A stretch of DNA of 64,000 bases from Chlorophyllum brunneum. Taxonomy: Eukaryota; Basidiomycota; Agaricomycetes; Agaricales; Agaricaceae. Where the stretch lies: assembly GCA_963576785.1 (NCBI GenBank), contig OY756140.1:2170001-2234000 (forward strand), given 5' to 3'. Each line of letters opens with the position of its first letter. The first letter of the stretch is position 1. The position numbers and the translations under genes are program-made. Below the pieces are notes generated by a model. The model was not told the origin of the DNA. It saw only the letters and a list, made by a program, of their open reading frames with translations, and did no database searches. Shown in pieces: positions 11,364 to 23,000 of this stretch.

Positions 11364-13479
11364 TCATCTACACATAGCAATCCTCAACCTCAATAGAAGA
11401 GGCCGGTCCCCAGTAAACGGAACTGCCAGTAAAACAGACACGAATAACATCACTACACCAAGCATGCATATTGCAAGCCAGCCCCTTTGGATGTGATCAT
11501 ACATCTCAGCAAACAACGTAAATTGTTTTACTTCCACCGAGGGCATTAGAATACCCACCTGTCCACCAACCACCGGACCAACTGTGAAGGTGCCAGGGTG
11601 AGAGTTCTATCATTCTAAATGCGACCAGGAACTCACTGGTGGTGCCGATACCGTATGCAACATTGAACGCAGCATAGACGTGAGCATCTGTCCAGATCAA
11701 TAAGGTCATGGGGGTTGTCTGCAAGTGAAGATCCCACATCCAACACCCGGTATATTCCTCGAAACCGCAGCGAGCTCAGCGGTCAGTGGAGAAATAGCTC
11801 CCGAGGTGAAGAAACCTGTAAGAGCTGTGAACCCCATGTTTGTAGAACCCAAATCCCATCTTACTCTCTAACGCAAAAGCTATGCCGAAAAGAGCGAGGG
11901 AGCTGTCAATGGCCATTATCCCCCACCAAGGCATCGCGAGGACCATCGAGGCTGTTGCCGTCCATTCCGCTCCAACGATATCTGATAGCCAGCCAGTGAG
12001 CGGTGCAGCTGCACAACATTTGAGTCCCTCAAGTCAGCTACTGCACGAAATACTCACAAAAAACCATCGGCACAGAGAGAGCCAAAAATAAGACCCCAAC
12101 CCTCTGCGAATTCAACCCCCATAGAGACTGCAGATGTACGGGTACTGCAGGTTCTTGGCTGCTATAGACGAACCTGTGGCGGTATCAGAAGGCGAGAAAT
12201 AAGGTCAGGAATATGGAGCATACCCATAAGTGAACGATATCACCAAAGTCACTAGGGCACGAGATGATCTCGATAGCCTGACGATTACCTGTAATAGAGG
12301 TAGGGGTTTGTGTACCGTTTGCTCGGAACCGGCCACACAATTTTGTTCTCTCGTTCTAGAGCTTCTATATGATGGACCATCCGCTTTGTCTTCTACATCG
12401 TCCCTGGTTTTGGGACTGGACAGTTTCACCACTGTGACCCCCCTTGGAACAATACTAGAAGCTGTCTCCATAGAATCTTGGGTAGGCTTTGATCGTGCGA
12501 CAAGGACTACATTCCACTTCATGGCTTCCTTCGGTTCGATAATGATAAGTCGAGAAATGAGGTCAAGCACGGCAGCAGTTAGTGCAAAGATAAACGGTCC
12601 CCGAAACCCGAAACGGCTATATAGAACACCTCCGATTGGGGGTGCAAGCACGAGCCTAGAGGGGGGGACATTAACATAAATGGGTGACTGAAAGTAGCCT
12701 TTCTTACCCGAATGAGAGGCCACTCATCGCAATCCCTAGTTGCCCTGTAACTCAAAAGTTAATACCAACTAGGTCTCCTCCGAGATTGGTGAATGTACAG
12801 ACTTCCTACAATCCCCGGCGGTGTGGCATCGCAGCTGGTCAGTAGAGTCTAAACCCGTTTATTTTCTGTTCAAGTGATCTTAAGAAACGCACAGGAAGGC
12901 CAAGCCAACGACCCATACGACCGATGAGCTTATGCCCTGAATTATACGGGCAGCACACATCACAGCGTATGTCGGAGCTTCCATGAACATAATCTGGGAG
13001 CCCATGAGAGCGAGGAGACCGACGAGCATAGGGTGTTTACGGGCGTTGTAGTGCTCGGACCATATGGCAATTGGAATTGTGGCTGCCATCACAAGCTTTG
13101 AGCTTGTATGCGAGCAACACACCTACAGATTAATAGACCCCCTGACTGGTCCCGCAAATTAGTGACACCGGCTCAGTAAAATTTGAAGCAGAGAAAATGG
13201 ACTCACATAGGCGAACAACAGCCATCCTGATAGGGCAGAAATACCGGTATATCCAAGACGTTCCAATTGAAACGGAATAACGGGTATGATGATAGAGTAA
13301 ACTACGACGTCAACCCCGACGCCTGAAACCGATTCATCGATGAGTGTGTAGAAGCTACCAGGAACCCGCGTTCGGCACATACCTAGACCAACAACGTACG
13401 TTGTAAACCAGTACGAGGATCTCCAGTGAAACCCCCAAGGTGGCTGGGGAATGGGGGGTTCAATAGAACTGCCGGCCAT
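11364..13479 (-). CDS. MFS transporter (DHA1/VMAT-like), 12 exons
   Basis: Plasma or vacuolar membrane proton-coupled antiporter of the major facilitator superfamily; substrate unknown. Exons: 13383..13479, 13207..13322, 12893..13122, 12803..12834, 12708..12750, 12224..12655, 12058..12173, 11865..12008, 11747..11815, 11637..11687, 11559..11581, 11364..11504 (497 aa). All join in frame; the only doubtful site is the acceptor at 13123. Family motifs include GVGVDVVVYSIIIPVIPFQL (TM1), SGLSFGLVLAPPIGGVLYSR (motif C region) and, near the end, YGIGTTIGPVVGGQ. A long polar loop after TM6 separates the halves. Unspliced fragments look broken, but the gene is intact. It shares a 382-base divergent promoter with the DNA glycosylase. 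Confidence 0.88.
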
Positions 13480-13861
13480 CCGTCACGCAACAAGTTGGGC
13501 CTGGGGTTGTGTGGTATGACGACGTCCCAATCGTGATATATATCGACTGGTTCTCGGATACGGAGTGACTAGAAGATCGGCTTAATCCAAAGCTATCTTT
13601 GTCAGCAACCTGATTATTTGGAGGCCAAGCGTGAGATGTTGGTTTTGCACCTGCCTTCTCGCCAAACACATTGAGAGGATTGCGTTAGTTGATCCCACTG
13701 GTTTTATTGGACATATGGGCCTCCTGAGTCCTTAAAGTCTAAGATTGGCACGAACTGTCAGTGGGGTTGGCCAATATGGGCTAAGCTATTCCTATTCGCG
13801 TTAGTTCCTTGCTAAATACCTGACGCCGGCTCCGTCGCTCTCTACCTTCAACCATCCACCG
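13480..13861. promoter_or_regulatory. Divergent promoter, MFS transporter / DNA glycosylase
   Basis: 382 bases between two opposite start codons (13479 minus, 13862 plus). No TATA box or recognised operator was found; its promoter role is inferred from position. Confidence 0.45.
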
Positions 13862-15457
13862 ATGCCCGAACTACCAGGTATGCCAGCCCCGATGTCTCTT
13901 CGAGTATCTCGGGACTCGCGTTTTAATCCGGGGCTGTTTTCAGAGGTAGAACGAGCAACACGGCTGCTCAATTTACTTGGAGCTGGCAAGGAGATTGTTA
14001 AGGTAGAGACAGTGGAAGATACTATCGTGTACTCTGGTGTGACTCACAGGACGTTCGTGAGTCACTGAGGTTTTGTTTATAACAGGAGACCTCGATGATG
14101 CTTTTACTAGGCCAGGTCTCTCACTGGACGCAAGGTGATCCAGGTACACAGATACGGTCGGTACACCCGGGTCGAGCTTTATGACTTATTAACTCAACCC
14201 TTACCACCTGGTTGCTTTCTAGGGAAGGTGTTTTACATAGAACTCGAGGGTGACGGAAAACACCCAGTGTTGCATTTTGGTATGACTGGGATGCTTCACG
14301 TACATGCACTGTATCCTTTTCCTTTGCTTGCATCCGAATCACAACGTCTTTACACAGGTCAAAGGTCAGCTACCGATGCATTATCGAGAAGCCCCATTGG
14401 ACGCCGCAGACTCTGAGTGGCCACCACGGTGGATGAAGGTACGCGCTATGACCTAAATAATGGCAAGATTAACACTCCACTAGTTCATATTACATCTTAT
14501 GGATCCCCAAAGTGGTCAAACTACAGAAATCGCATTCCGGGACGCCCGGAGGCTGGGTCGCATCCGTTTATGCACTTCTCCGTGTACCGAACCGCCGATC
14601 TCTGAGCTTGGTTTTGATCCTTTGCACTCTATGCCATCGCTCATCGAGTTCTCGGCTCTCGTCGGGAAGCGCAAAGGCGCCACTATCAAAGCCTTGCTAT
14701 TGGATCAATCTTTCAGTGCTGGTATCGGGAATTGGGTTGCAGGTGCGAACCTTGGGCTTCTGGTTTTGTCATCATCGTAATAGTAATGAACCCTATGCCT
14801 GGTCAGATGAAGTACTGTACCATGCACGAATACACCCTGAACAGCGGTGCAACACACTTTCACAAGAGCAGCTTCAGGCATTGTACGAGAAGATCACATA
14901 TGTATGTGAGACAGCAACCTCGGTGAACGCAGATGATAGCCAGTTTCCCGAGAGTTGGCTCTTTAAACATCGATGGGTAGCCTTTTTTCACGCTCAATAG
15001 CCGTCTGTATCTGATCAGGAGCCAGGGAAAGGGCAACCCTAGGAAAACTCGGACGGTTTTGACCTTGGTGAACCGCTTTCTTTTGGAAAAAGCGCTTATA
15101 CTAATGCTATCGACTACTTGCTACTAAGCCATCTGGTGGACCAGCGACCATAAAATGGGTCACCGTTGGTGGTCGAACTTCCGCTTACGTTTCGGAGCTA
15201 CAGAAGTTTACAGGTTCCACAACCACAAAGACTATGGTAAAATTTGCACAATCGCCTTGGTATACGTTAGTTTGATCACTCCGTCGTATTGCCAGGACAA
15301 GAAATATGACGACTCACCTCGGAAGAGGAAACGTAGGACTAGCCAGCCTTGCGATACAGAAGGACTGCCTTCGGGTCCAACGCTTGCTCGCACGTCAGCT
15401 CGGCGTGCGGCTTTGGATCGTGCATGGACAAGGAAACATGATGACAAGTACAAATGA
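13862..15457 (+). CDS. Formamidopyrimidine-DNA glycosylase (Fpg/MutM, MMH-like)
   Basis: Base-excision repair enzyme that removes oxidised purines and cleaves the abasic strand. Ten exons: 13862..13877, 13944..14056, 14111..14156, 14223..14299, 14358..14438, 14484..14742, 14807..14976, 15026..15067, 15129..15236, 15296..15457 (357 aa). The first intron splits the catalytic N-terminus MPELP|EVERATRLL, where Pro2 is the Schiff-base nucleophile and Glu3 the acid. LTGRKVIQVHRYGKVFYIEL holds the conserved beta-strand Lys, and GNWVADEVLYHARIHPEQ is the helix-two-turn-helix. There is no C-terminal zinc finger (no Cys4), as in plant and fungal MMH proteins. The Lys/Arg-rich tail (SPRKRKRR) may be a nuclear signal. 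It ends 49 bases from convergent UTP5. Confidence 0.92.
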
Positions 15458-15506
15458 TCGCCGGGGGATTATTAGACATCATGACATCGACTACTACTTT
15501 ATGTAT

Positions 15507-17985
15507 TCAGTCGCTCTCATCTTCCTCGTCTTCGCTGTACTCTTCTTCCGCTTGATTATTGATAAAGTCGTATAGCTCTTCCTCCTCCTCCTCCTCTTCG
15601 GCTTCGTCGTCTTCGTCGTCTTCATCATCTTCACTATCCCCGCCGAGCTCCACGTCCTCAACCCCGCCTTCGCTGTCGCCTATCTCAACCTCTACATCCA
15701 TTTGCAGACTGTCATCATCGCTGGAGTCACTTTCACCTTCAACATACCGTTTAAGGGTGATTTTCTTTGCAGTGTCTAGAGCCTTGCCATTTTTCGGCGC
15801 CAGAGGAGCGGGTGCAATTGAAGACCGCATTTCAATTTGCGAAAGAACCATATCCAGTCTTCCACTTAGAGAAAGGAGGCTTTCCTGTAGGGCTAAACGA
15901 GCAGTCAAAGTGGCGTGAAGACCCGAGAGTCGAGCGACGAGGTCGGGCACCTATGATTTAATATTTCGTACACAATGCTTTCACTTGCGGTGTTATATGA
16001 CTGGAACTTACCGTCATAAGGTGGCCAGTGTGCACAGCCAAGACCGTCCTGACCCAGGTGACCAGTGTCATACCGCGTTGGGTGCTCGCCCCGGCCCCTC
16101 CACCTCTCATATTAGCGGCCCTCGCACCCCTTCCCAGCCTTTCGACACATGCATTCAGAAGTGGTATGGCCAGCTGAGGAGGTAATCTCCTGACCGTATT
16201 CCGAATTAGATCAGGGTTCGAGTGTGCCAAGCAAGTTTCAATGAGTTTTGTATCAGATGAATGCAGGGCCTGAATGAGTGTCCGTGTGAGGGAATTCGCA
16301 GGGACGATTTCCGACCCTGGCTTTTCCTTCTTGTTGGCTGGTTGAGATTTCCTTGATCTAGTGCCTTCGCCTTCGCTATCCGAAGACCGATGCATACCGG
16401 TGCCAGCAACGGCAGCTAAACGCTGGCCCAGAGAGAGCTCCGCAAGGTCAACCTCGAGGTCTCCGTCTATATCCCGGACTGTAGTTTCAGCTGCTGCATT
16501 TTCATCATGACCCAATTCAATTCCTGAGCAAACCGCGACAGAAGAATCAATGTACCGCCAATTTGGGATGAGCTAGAAGAACAAATAAGCGGGATCCCAA
16601 CACTTAATGATATTCCAAAATGACAGGATATATTCCTTACGGGTTGTATATCCTCAAGCGATACATCAGGGAAATCTTGAAGTTGTAAATTTTCTATGAA
16701 ATGCCCAGCTTCATCAAGGTAACGCTACAAGACTTGATGAGCATGCAAATTTATAATAGATGGGAGATCTACGTACTATAACGGTGAACACTGGTCGGAT
16801 ACCTCGGATGAGTCGAGCTGCACGGATATTCCCAGGTTCTCCATCCATAAATGATACATTGACCACATGTGCAAGGGTGGAGGGCTTTGCTATAATGCTG
16901 GACCGGGGATGGAGAGTAGGAAGTTTTGTAGAAGAATGATTTGAGCTGATTGGAGTGGAGATCTGTTGAGGGATAGGGTATAGTGCGATTTTGCCGGATG
17001 CTGAGAGGGCAAGGAGGGTTGCAGCGTTGGAAGATCCTGTGGAAGCCGCAAGAGAGAAGGATATTGCGTCTGAGTCTAGTGGTATGGATGCAATGGGCCT
17101 CCCGTTTGTGTCAGGTGAGTCTGGGATATCCCATACGTAGAGGAAGCGGTCCGTTTCGGCCATGGATATGAATCTTGTAGGTGCCGATTTCGAAAGGTCC
17201 CATTTCGTGGATTTGATAGGTGATGCATGACCGGTAAACGCTGCCAACCGCTGGAGCCTTTCAGAAACGATTCTTTCTGTCATTCCAGGTCTAGACAATA
17301 GCCGGATGGTATGACTTGCAGCGAGAACGTACGTCTGGTCTTCTTCGCCTATGGGTCTTATCGTTAACGACGTGTAAGGCATCCGATCGTCATTCTTCCA
17401 ACTCCCTACAATCTCATTTTTGTTAGCGTTCCACAACTGAAGTGTGCCGTCTGCTCTGGAGGCCCATATCAACCATCGGTTCTCTCCCTCCTCAACAGCA
17501 GTAGCCAAGATCGCAGAAGCATTAGACGCATGATATAATGAACGTAGCACACGATCATGCGAGGGCGAGAAGTAATGTATCGTCCCATTTGACAAGCCCA
17601 AAACCACAACTTCGGTCGCCTTGTTCTTAATATCTGATTCGGAGGTATTAACTTGTTTCTTCTTCCTCTTCTTCTTGCTTGGCTGAAGGACGTCGACTGT
17701 ATCTGCCTCGCCAAGATCCAGAGCGCACCACATCATGGAGGAGACGCGTGCAGTGTCAACGATGTAATCCGCAATGGCTTGTCCTGTCGTGGTGTTGTAG
17801 ACATGTAGTCTGTTTTTGTCCACCGCAAGGGACACAAATGCGAAGAGGTCGCCCTTTGGTGAAAATGCCGACAGTGTAAATATACTCGAGCTATCCTCAA
17901 CCACGGGTTGGGATATCGGAGTCGTGGACACTGGCCTGCCCTGTGGAGGTTTTGGAGTTTTCTTGGATCTCTTTGTTGTCGCCAT
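15507..17985 (-). CDS. UTP5: U3 snoRNP component Utp5 / WDR43
   Basis: Subunit of the UtpA (t-UTP) part of the small-subunit processome in the nucleolus, needed for pre-18S rRNA synthesis. Exons 16777..17985, 16641..16724, 16012..16572, 15507..15950 give 765 aa. The N-terminal 400 residues form WD40-type blades (DGTLQLWN, TDRFLYVWDIP) with a nuclear signal KKKRKKK near residue 105. The C-terminal part carries the Utp12 domain: SLTRTLIQALHSSDTKLIE, RRLPPQLAIPLLNACVERL, then TWVRTVLAVHTGHLMTVP. It ends in a strongly acidic tail (runs of E and D, 15507-15660). All three introns join in frame. It diverges from the CDK gene across 314 bases. Confidence 0.92.
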
Positions 17986-18299
17986 GCGAGAACCTGAAAT
18001 GTTCTATCAACATGCTGTCCAGAGATACTCAACCACTGGAAATACCTTCAGAAATGCACGTCTGAAGGGCGCAATCAGAGATGCTAAATTTTTGTGTGGA
18101 ATCACATGACTTATGAGATGTGCAGCCGGGCCGAGACAGCCGCCCCGAGTGAGTTGCTCATACAGTCATTAGCAGACGGCCTCACAGCTTCACCTCCACC
18201 CACGACCATCACCATACACTCTCTTATTTATTCTATACCCAACCTGCCCCTGCGTCCTTTGTATATCACCCGCCCGGCTCTTCATAGTGCGGTCTCATC
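17986..18299. promoter_or_regulatory. Divergent promoter, UTP5 / PHO85
   Basis: 314 bases between the UTP5 start (17985, minus) and the CDK start (18300, plus). An AT-rich stretch near 18220-18238 (TTATTTATTCTATA) is the best TATA candidate for the CDK. Nothing else is recognisable. Confidence 0.4.
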
Positions 18300-19773
18300 A
18301 TGAACTACATCCAGGTCAGCGTTCTTCGCATGTCAGCATATACCCACCTGACGTTTCATCGGTGTAGTTGGAGAAATTAGGCCAGTTCAACCCATAATCG
18401 CATGTGGTTTCTTGTGCTGATTCGACCCATATTGTAGGCGAGGGAACCTACGCTAATGTATTCAAGGTCTGCGGCATCTTCGCTCGTCAGCACCTCTTTT
18501 ATCTCACCGGGTTTCAGGGACGGTCGCGCACAACAAACGAGATAGTTGCGTTGAAGGAGATTCATCTGGATGCGGAAGAGGGCACACCATCTACAGCAAT
18601 CCGCGAGATTTCCTTAATGAAGGAGCTCAAACACACCAACATTGTCCGTCTCCACGATGTCATCCACAGCGAAACAAAACTTGTCCTCATCTTCGAGTTC
18701 TGCGAACAAGATCTCAAGAAATACATGGATCAACACGGCGATCGCGGTGCCCTTGACTCCAAAGTCGTTCGGAGCTTTATGTACCAACTCCTCAAGGGAA
18801 CCGCCTTCTGCCACGAAAACCAGGTTCTCCATCGTGACCTCAAACCTCAAAACCTGCTTATCAACCGCAAGGGCGAGCTGAAGCTAGGCGATTTTGGTCT
18901 CGCGCGGGCATTTGGTGTACCGGTCAATACATTCTCAAACGAGGTAAGGATCCATCGGCATACTCCTTGTCAGACGCTCACATGTCCAGGTTGTCACCCT
19001 TTGGTACCGAGCTCCCGACGTCCTTCTCGGGTCTCGAACATACAGCACTTCAATTGATGTCTGGTCCTGTGGCTGCATATTCGCTGAGATGATATCCGGG
19101 GTTCCGCTATTCCGCGGTCGCGATAATCAAGATCAGCTGCTTCACATCATGCGCATTATTGGCACCCCCTCTGATGAACAATTTGCAAAGATTTTGAAAG
19201 ACTCGGTGAGTTATAGTTATTCTATCCTGTATCATTTTCCTTACTCTGCGCAGCCTGAAATCACCATCAAACAGTATCCAAGGTACCCAAAAATGAATCT
19301 TGCTCAGCTACTCCCCAGAGCAGAGCCGCTAGGTACGTAGTACTCTTCACTTTTTCCCAAACTGGATATTCTAATGTTTAAGGATAGCAATTGACCTGCT
19401 GGAAAAATTGTTGAAATTTGATCCTGCGGAACGTCTCTCTGCTTCTGAAGCGCTTCTCCACCCTTATTTTACCAGTGTTGCCAACCCGGCCGCCTATAAC
19501 CCCACTCCAGGCTCCATGGGTCCACCGGCCTACAATTTCCCACACCCCCATGGACATCAAACGCAACAGCACATCCAGCAACAACAACAGCAACAGCAGC
19601 AGCAGATGCAGTATGGACGTCAGCCTATGATGTATCCTCAGATGCCTCAGCAGGTTCCGATACCCCATCAAATGCAAGCTGCGCCTCCTCGTGTGCATCC
19701 ACAGGCCATGAATCCTCAAACTTTCAATCCCGGAAACAATGTACCATATCCCGCCCCCTACCCAACACGTTGA
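18300..19773 (+). CDS. PHO85: Cyclin-dependent kinase Pho85-like
   Basis: Ser/Thr kinase of the Pho85/Cdk5 group, which with Pcl/Pho80 cyclins controls phosphate, carbon and cell-cycle responses. Exons 18300..18314, 18368..18380, 18438..18466, 18518..18943, 18990..19205, 19254..19332, 19388..19773 give 387 aa. Visible motifs: glycine loop [14 protein letters not shown], catalytic Lys in VALKEIHLD, cyclin-binding [24 protein letters not shown], and [14 protein letters not shown]. The three first exons are only 15, 13 and 29 nt. Intron 18381..18437 begins GCCAGT, a GC-AG intron, forced by the LG-EGT junction. After the kinase core there is a Q-run (19570-19610) and a P/Q/M-rich tail of about 90 residues. 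Confidence 0.94.
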
Positions 19774-20066
19774 TTTCTGGTGCTGTCTTCTTTCAACATT
19801 TCCTTCTCGTCTCGTTTGTAATCGCTTTGTAATGTGTGTTAATAGTGCCTGGGACAATCAATGTACAGACCAACTTCGCCGTGCAATTTCCCTCGCACTT
19901 CGTAAGAACACAAGAAGCTACTGGTTTGAAGATTTGTTCCAATAGATATACAGGAGGTGCTTATATACAATCAATCCCAGTCCGTTCCATCTAAAACCCT
20001 AAGAGTGTCTGTGCTAAGGCTGGAAGATAACAAATCGTAAATGACAAGATGGAAGAGGCGAGGTAG

Positions 20067-23000
20067 TTAGGAGCTGCAGGGTGCAGGGCCGAACGTCGAA
20101 AGTATTGCAAGGAGGTCGTCTAGCGAAGAGAGGTGTATTAGTAAACGTAATACATGCAAAGCTGACTGTGGTCACTTTTCTTCAAGGGTTTGCTGAAGAA
20201 AGCGTTCATCCCTGCGCTCAAACACAGCTGCTTTGTGGCTTCTTGACAATCAGCACTGAGGGCGACGACTGCAATTTCGGCGTATCAGCAACCTTACTGG
20301 TGTCCATCCCTGTTGCTCACTTGGTAGGAGAACCTGGACTTTTCGTTTACTCTCGAGTAACCGTAGGCGCTTAGCAGCCTCAACACCGTCGCAAACCGGC
20401 ATATCTGAAGCAAGAGATATCAAAAGAGCGGAGTGGCGCGGGGGCGCCCTTTTTACTTACGATGATCGAACAGTGCGAGATGAAAGTAGCCAGGACCATG
20501 TTTTTCCCACTCTGGGATGTAGGTTCAGAAGTTACACCAACATCTGCCCTATGAAAACGCGCACCAGAAATCGCCTCATCTCCATTATTTGTCGCTGTTA
20601 CGTTGAGGTCATATCTTTCAAGCTGCTTCACCAGCAGATTCTGAGCGATAGGGTTGTCTAATACTTGCATAAGATGAGAGAAAGAGCGCGGATAAATAAC
20701 GTGTCACCTTCCGCAATCAGCACGTTGCCGTACAACGTCCGCTGTACTGTAGATACCTGTTCGATCGCCTTTGCGAGTTCTGATGCAGGACTAACAGATA
20801 ACTTGTTGGGCAGATTCTTCAATTCAGCCAGCACCTGCAGTACGCGGGACTTTCTCGGGGGTTTTGTCAACCTGAAAATCCTGGGATGCTTGTCCGTGGG
20901 AAAAACTGGCTGTCCCGTACGACTGATGGTAGGGGTATAAAGATGAATGACCTTTGTGTCTTTGAAACCTGCGTTCCCCAGCTCTTGAGTGAGACGTTCT
21001 GCGCCACCCTCTGTTTGATCGTCGAGGATGATGAAATCCACTGGTATTCCAGCTGTCATATGCTCCTGTATCTGGTGCTTGAGGGCACTCGCATCAGTGG
21101 TGGAAAACAAGTGAAACCCTGTGAGGACCGCGTCGAGAAAACCAATCGTGGCTTCTGAAGGTGAGTAGATTAAGATTTCAAGAGGTCGGACCCCGTTGAG
21201 GCTTGATTTGAGTTGCTGCAATTCCACAGTGACCTAGTCGATTTGAGGCCGATGAATGCACCAGATATTAGGGAGTACATACTTTCCGGCTTTCCTCAGA
21301 AGAGTATAATTTGACGGGAATATTGAACCAGAACTGTGACCCGACGTTGAGCTCAGAATAAACTCCTATTGCCCCGCCCATGAGCTTGACTAATTGCCTT
21401 GATATCGAAAGCCCTAGACCCGTTCCTCCGAACCGGCGTGTTGAAGAGTTCTAATCGACTATGAGTCTAAATTAGGGTAGCATTTTTCGGACTCACATCT
21501 GCTTGCTGGAAAGGAACGAAAAGTAATTCTACGTCTGTGGCTGATAGGCCAATGCCGGTGTCGCTGAAAACATCGTAAGACATGGCAGGAGGGATGTAAC
21601 TGTGCACTGACGAGATATCAAACTTGAGGAGCACAATATTCTCAGAGGAATCAGATAATTTCTCAGCAGAGCAATTGACGCGAACATAGCCATTGGGCGT
21701 AAATTTGACGGCGTTCCCGATGAGGTTCATCAAAACTACAATGTCTGTTAATCATTAAGAGCAAATAGCGAGTAGCGATACCTTGGCGAATTCGGGCATA
21801 GTCGGCGAAAACCCCTGTTGCAATCGCAAGTTACTGGGAATGCTTGGGGGGATACCTTGACACGTACATTCTGGGACGTTGGATTCGATATTGAAGGACA
21901 AATCAAGTTTCTTTGCGGCCATTGGTAGTAGTAGTTCCATGCAATCCTGTAGCAGCTTGAGCATTAATTTTGTGTATCAGGTTTTGACTGGATACCGCTA
22001 TGATATTCTATTTGTGGAATGAGCGTTTAGGCCGTGATGCGGTGAAGTAAAGGAAATTCTATACCTCGACGACAAACCCACTTGGTTCCAATTTTACCGC
22101 TATAAACAATACATGGCCATCGACCTTGAGTTCTTTGCGACGGACTTACCGGATGCTTCCAGTTTGCTGTAGTCTAATATGGAGTCTATAATCTATTTTC
22201 AAGGTTTCGGTGGGTATTGGGAACAAAAGTGGAAGAATTGTAGTCGGGTCACACCTTGAGAAGTAGCTCGCAAGATTGCTTAGCCGTCTGGACTATCTCG
22301 CTTTGACCTGGGTTTAGTTCAGTCCCGGATAAGAGATCAAGTAGTCCATAGAAGGAGCTATACGCGAAATTAGTGTCAATGCGTCTGGTTTTGGCAAGGC
22401 GTGCCTGAAAGGTGTTCGTAATTCGTGGCTCATTGAAGCCAAAAAATTGCTCTTAATCTGCACCAGCTGTATAAGATCATATTACACTGATCGAGGTCCA
22501 TACGTGCCTTAGTAGCTTTTACAGCATCCTCTCTGCTGCGTCGGGCATCCTCCAGAGATTCCCGTTGAGCGGCGATCATCTTGAGGTTTTCTCGTGTCCC
22601 GGCTTGTACAGACCGGAACAAGAGGGCGTTCGCGATGCTGATACTTGCCTGCTGACACAGGAGTGTGAGCATTGTCACCGTGTTCTTTGAGAAGGGGAAT
22701 TTTGACGCGAAATAGACGGCGCCAAAAGTCTGGCCCCTGTTACCGAAAATCGGTAGACACAGCACAGATTTATATGCCGTCTGTCCAGCTTCTGAAGAAA
22801 AGCGAGAATCACTCGATGCGTCGTCGTAAAAAATCTTCTCTTTAGTATTGATAGCTATACTGGAAGTTAGGCACAACCGGAGGTAGAGAAAGGGCTGCTA
22901 CTGACCATGTTGGATGATGGCTTTCTGTAGTGGGTCGTTAATTGCTCGTATAGATCGTGGATGCCTAGAGCATTGTAGATAGGCGTATGTTAGTGCAGGA

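Noticed and set aside
11364..13479. MFS transporter as a pseudogene
   Set aside because: Fragments look broken in six frames, but twelve exons with GT-AG introns join exactly to 497 aa with no stop.
20138..20160. Sensor-kinase stop at 20138
   Set aside because: An unspliced reading stops there, but the stop is the branch site TACTAAT of a final intron; splicing gives NDLLAIL, the usual receiver end.
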